From Labilithrix luteola (GTDB taxonomy: Bacteria > Myxococcota_A > Polyangia > Polyangiales > Polyangiaceae), in contig JAMFST010000139.1 of assembly GCA_026225435.1 (NCBI GenBank), forward strand, positions 1 through 7,996: a stretch of 7,996 nucleotides of DNA, written 5' to 3'. The position numbers and the translations under genes were made by a program. Positions within the stretch are counted from its first letter, which is position 1. Each line of letters starts with the position of its first letter. Below the pieces are notes generated by a model that was not told the origin of the DNA, did not search any database, and worked only from the letters and a program-made list of their open reading frames with translations. This document shows positions 5,662 to 7,996 of the stretch, in pieces.

Positions 5662-7923
5662 ATGGCCTTTGTACGTGAATCCGTGATGGTCGGCGGCAAG
5701 CCGTTGACCTTCGAAACCGGTCGTCTCGCCAAGCAGGCGCACGGCGCCGTCCTCATGACCTACGGCGAGAGCGTCGTCCTCGTCACCGCCGTCTCCGGCG
5801 ACGAGCGCCCCGGCCTCGACTTCTTCCCGCTCACCTGTGAGTACATCGAGAAGACGTTCGCCGCGGGCAAGATCCCCGGCGGCTTCTTCAAGCGCGAAGG
5901 TCGCCAGCGCGACGAGGAGATCCTCACCTCGCGCCTCATCGACCGCCCCTGCCGCCCGCTCTTCCCCGAGGGGTTCAAGAAGGACACCCAGGTCATCGCC
6001 ACGGTCCTCTCGGCCGACAAGGTGAACCCGACCGACATCCTCGCCCTCACCGGCGCCAGCGCCGCGCTGCACATCTCGGACATCCCCTGGGCCGGCCCCA
6101 TCGCCGGCATGCGCGTCGCGCGGGTCAACGGCGAGTTCATCGTCTTCCCGACGTTCGCGCAGTCGGCCGAAGCCGACATCGACATGGTCGTCGCCTGCTC
6201 CAAGGACGCGATCACCATGGTCGAGGGCGGCGCCGCCGAGGCCAACGAGTCGGACCTCATCGACGCGCTCTGGTTCGCCCACAAGGAAGCGCAGCCGATC
6301 CTCGAGCTGATCGAGCGCATGCGCGCCGCGGTCGGCAAGGAGAAGCGCGCCTTCGAGGCGAAGAAGCTCCCCGCCGGCATCGCCGATCGCATCGCGCAGA
6401 TCGTCGACAAGGGCATCATGGAGTCGTCGCTCATCAAGGACAAGAAGCTCCGCTACGACGGCTACAAGGCCGGCAAGACGGCGATGACCACCACGCTCTC
6501 GGCGGAGCTCGGCCCCGAGGTCTTCGCCGCGAACGAGAAGCTCATCAAGGAAGAGTTCGAGGAGCGGAAGTACAACGTCGTCCGCGAGTACGTCATGTCG
6601 GAGCGCAAGCGCATCGACGGCCGCGACATGAAGACGATCCGCCCGATCATGACCGAGGTCGGCATCCTCCCGCGCGTCCACGGCTCGGCGCTGTTCCAGC
6701 GCGGCGAGACGCAGGCGCTGGTGACCGCGACCCTCGGCACGTCGACCGACGAGCAGAAGATCGACAGCCTGGTGGGCGAGCGCTGGAAGCGCTTCCTCCT
6801 CCACTACAACTTCCCCCCCTTCAGCACCGGCGAGACCAAGCCGATGCGCGGCCCCGGTCGTCGTGAGGTCGGTCACGGCGCTCTCGCCGAGCGCGCCCTC
6901 GTCCGCATGATGCCGGAGCAGGCGAAGTTCCCCTACACGATCCGCATCGTGTCCGAGACCCTCGAGTCCAACGGTTCGTCCTCGATGGCCGCGGTCTGCG
7001 GCGGGTCGATGTCGCTCATGGACGCCGGCGTGCCGATCAAGGCGCCGGTCGCGGGCATCGCCATGGGGCTCATCTCCGACGGCAAGCGCTTCGCCATCCT
7101 CAGCGACATCCTCGGCGACGAGGACCACCTGGGCGACATGGACTTCAAGGTCTGCGGCACCGCCAAGGGCATCACCGCCATCCAGATGGACATCAAGATC
7201 GCCGGGCTCTCCCGCGAGATCATGGCGGAGGCGCTCGAGCAGGCGCGCGAGGGGCGCAATCACATCCTCGGCAAGATGCTCGAGACGCTGCAGCACACGC
7301 GCGCCGAGCTGTCGCAGTACGCGCCGCGCATCACCACGATGAAGGTGAAGCCGGACCAGATCCGCCTCGTCATCGGCCCCGGTGGCAAGACGATCAAGGG
7401 GATCATCGACCAGACCGGCGTCGCCATCGACGTGCAGGACGACGGCACGGTGAACATCGCGTCGAGCGATCCCGAGGCGGTCAAGCGCGCGCAGGACATC
7501 ATCAAGGGCCTCACCGCGGAGCCGGAGGTCGGCGCCGTCTACAAGGGCCCGGTCCAGCGCGTCACCGACTTCGGCGCCTTCGTCGAGCTGATGCCGGGGA
7601 CCGACGGTCTCCTGCACATCAGCGAGATGGCGCATACGCGCGTCGACAAGGTCACCGACGTGATGAAGGAAGGCGACATCGTCGAGGTGAAGGTCCTGTC
7701 GGTCGAGCGCGACGGCAAGGTCCGCCTGACCCGCCGCGAGCTGCTCCCCCTGCCGGAAGGCGAGGAGGGCGAGCGCGCCAAGGAGCGGATGCTGGCCGCC
7801 CGCGAGAGCGGTGGCGGACCGCCGCGCCGTGACGGCGGTGGTGGGGGTGGTCGCGGTGGGGATCGTGGCGGGGACCGTGGTCCGCGCCGTGATGGGCCCC
7901 CGCGCGGTCCCCGTCGGAGCTGA
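5662..7923 (+). CDS. pnp: Polynucleotide phosphorylase (polyribonucleotide nucleotidyltransferase)
   Basis: The 753-residue enzyme degrades RNA 3' to 5' with phosphate, releasing nucleoside diphosphates, and can add tails in reverse; it acts as a cytoplasmic trimer, often with RNase E or other decay factors. Domains in order: first RNase PH-like domain (about 1-210, with FFKREGR at 75-81 and LIDRPCRPLFPEGF), helical domain (about 240-320), second RNase PH domain (about 325-550), KH domain with GPGG at 572-575, S1 domain (about 623-693, GPVQRVTDFGAFVEL), and a Gly/Arg/Asp-rich tail (about 716-753). The metal-binding Asp486 and Asp492 of the E. coli enzyme are present at the same numbers in DILGDEDHLGDMDFKV. 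The ATG at 5662 is supported by the canonical N-terminus; GGAG at 5645-5648 is a rather distant ribosome binding site. It follows rpsO by 266 bases, with a likely attenuator between them. Confidence 0.98.
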   Translation: MAFVRESVMVGGKPLTFETGRLAKQAHGAVLMTYGESVVLVTAVSGDERPGLDFFPLTCEYIEKTFAAGKIPGGFFKREGRQRDEEILTSRLIDRPCRPLFPEGFKKDTQVIATVLSADKVNPTDILALTGASAALHISDIPWAGPIAGMRVARVNGEFIVFPTFAQSAEADIDMVVACSKDAITMVEGGAAEANESDLIDALWFAHKEAQPILELIERMRAAVGKEKRAFEAKKLPAGIADRIAQIVDKGIMESSLIKDKKLRYDGYKAGKTAMTTTLSAELGPEVFAANEKLIKEEFEERKYNVVREYVMSERKRIDGRDMKTIRPIMTEVGILPRVHGSALFQRGETQALVTATLGTSTDEQKIDSLVGERWKRFLLHYNFPPFSTGETKPMRGPGRREVGHGALAERALVRMMPEQAKFPYTIRIVSETLESNGSSSMAAVCGGSMSLMDAGVPIKAPVAGIAMGLISDGKRFAILSDILGDEDHLGDMDFKVCGTAKGITAIQMDIKIAGLSREIMAEALEQAREGRNHILGKMLETLQHTRAELSQYAPRITTMKVKPDQIRLVIGPGGKTIKGIIDQTGVAIDVQDDGTVNIASSDPEAVKRAQDIIKGLTAEPEVGAVYKGPVQRVTDFGAFVELMPGTDGLLHISEMAHTRVDKVTDVMKEGDIVEVKVLSVERDGKVRLTRRELLPLPEGEEGERAKERMLAARESGGGPPRRDGGGGGGRGGDRGGDRGPRRDGPPRGPRRS

Positions 7924-7942
7924 CCGGCCGTAGCGTCGCAAG

Positions 7943-7996
7943 ATGACCCAGCCTCCGCGACTCCGGGCCCCAAACTCTGGCGGCGTAGCCGACAGC
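7943..7996 (+). CDS. Possible start of a downstream gene, 3' partial
   Basis: An ATG at 7943, 19 bases after the pnp stop, opens a frame that stays open for 18 codons to the window end (MTQPPRLRAP...). The spacing suits an operon partner of pnp, but the ribosome binding site is poor (GCAAG directly before the ATG) and 18 codons in GC-rich DNA are weak proof. The peptide is too short and low in information to assign a family. Confidence 0.35.
   Translation, partial: MTQPPRLRAPNSGGVADS

Noticed and set aside
7816..7920. Repeated GGT/CGT/GAC triplets at the pnp 3' end as a DNA repeat or CRISPR-like array
   Set aside because: They are irregular, in frame and encode the Gly/Arg/Asp tail; there are no spacer-repeat units.
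5467..7941. 824-codon open frame on the minus strand opposite pnp
   Set aside because: Its protein is Leu/Arg/Asp/Glu/His-rich with no recognisable domain, as expected for the complement of a GC-rich gene; pnp on the plus strand is unmistakable.

Overview
The window is GC-rich DNA (about two thirds G+C by eye) with strong G/C bias at third codon positions, from a Gram-negative bacterium. An outer-membrane-type beta-barrel protein is present, and the style of the S15 and PNPase proteins together with many large polytopic glycosyltransferase-like proteins fits Myxococcota or a related deltaproteobacterial lineage. That taxonomic guess is inference from composition and protein style; no marker in the window settles it.

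Layout. (1) Positions 1-1748, plus strand: the 3' part of a gene for a beta-barrel outer-membrane-like protein whose start and any signal peptide lie upstream of the window. (2) Positions 1753-3413, plus strand: starting 4 bases after that stop, a polytopic membrane protein resembling the YfhO-like/GT-C glycosyltransferase-like family. It is split by an apparent -1 frameshift near 2905-2933: the N-terminal membrane part is in one frame, and the last membrane segments and C-terminal beta domain are in another. (3) Positions 3380-4921, minus strand: a DUF2723-type GT-C-like membrane protein, convergent with the preceding gene and overlapping its tail by 34 bases. (4) Positions 4922-5125: a divergent intergenic region with three tandem imperfect 13-bp repeats ending 5 bases before a good sigma70-type promoter (TTGACC, 17-bp spacer, TAGATT) that faces rpsO, followed by a leader of about 120 nt. 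(5) Positions 5126-5395: rpsO (ribosomal protein S15). (6) Positions 5396-5661: a strong terminator or attenuator hairpin, then a second long stem in the pnp leader. (7) Positions 5662-7923: pnp (polynucleotide phosphorylase) with all expected domains and an RGG-like C-terminal tail. (8) Positions 7943-7996: the possible start of another gene that runs off the window.

How it works together. The left half looks like an envelope cluster: an outer-membrane barrel plus two inner-membrane GT-C-like proteins that probably act on lipid-linked sugars. Their substrates cannot be told from sequence. The right half is the widespread rpsO-pnp module of translation and RNA decay. As in Escherichia coli, where S15 and PNPase each control their own mRNA through leader structures, both leaders here can fold into stems, but the stems are not recognisably the same RNAs. 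I found no tRNA, rRNA, CRISPR array, insertion sequence or phage gene. I see no clearly new multi-gene system; the items most worth a second look are the 13-bp repeats at the rpsO promoter, the frameshifted membrane protein and the two leader RNAs.
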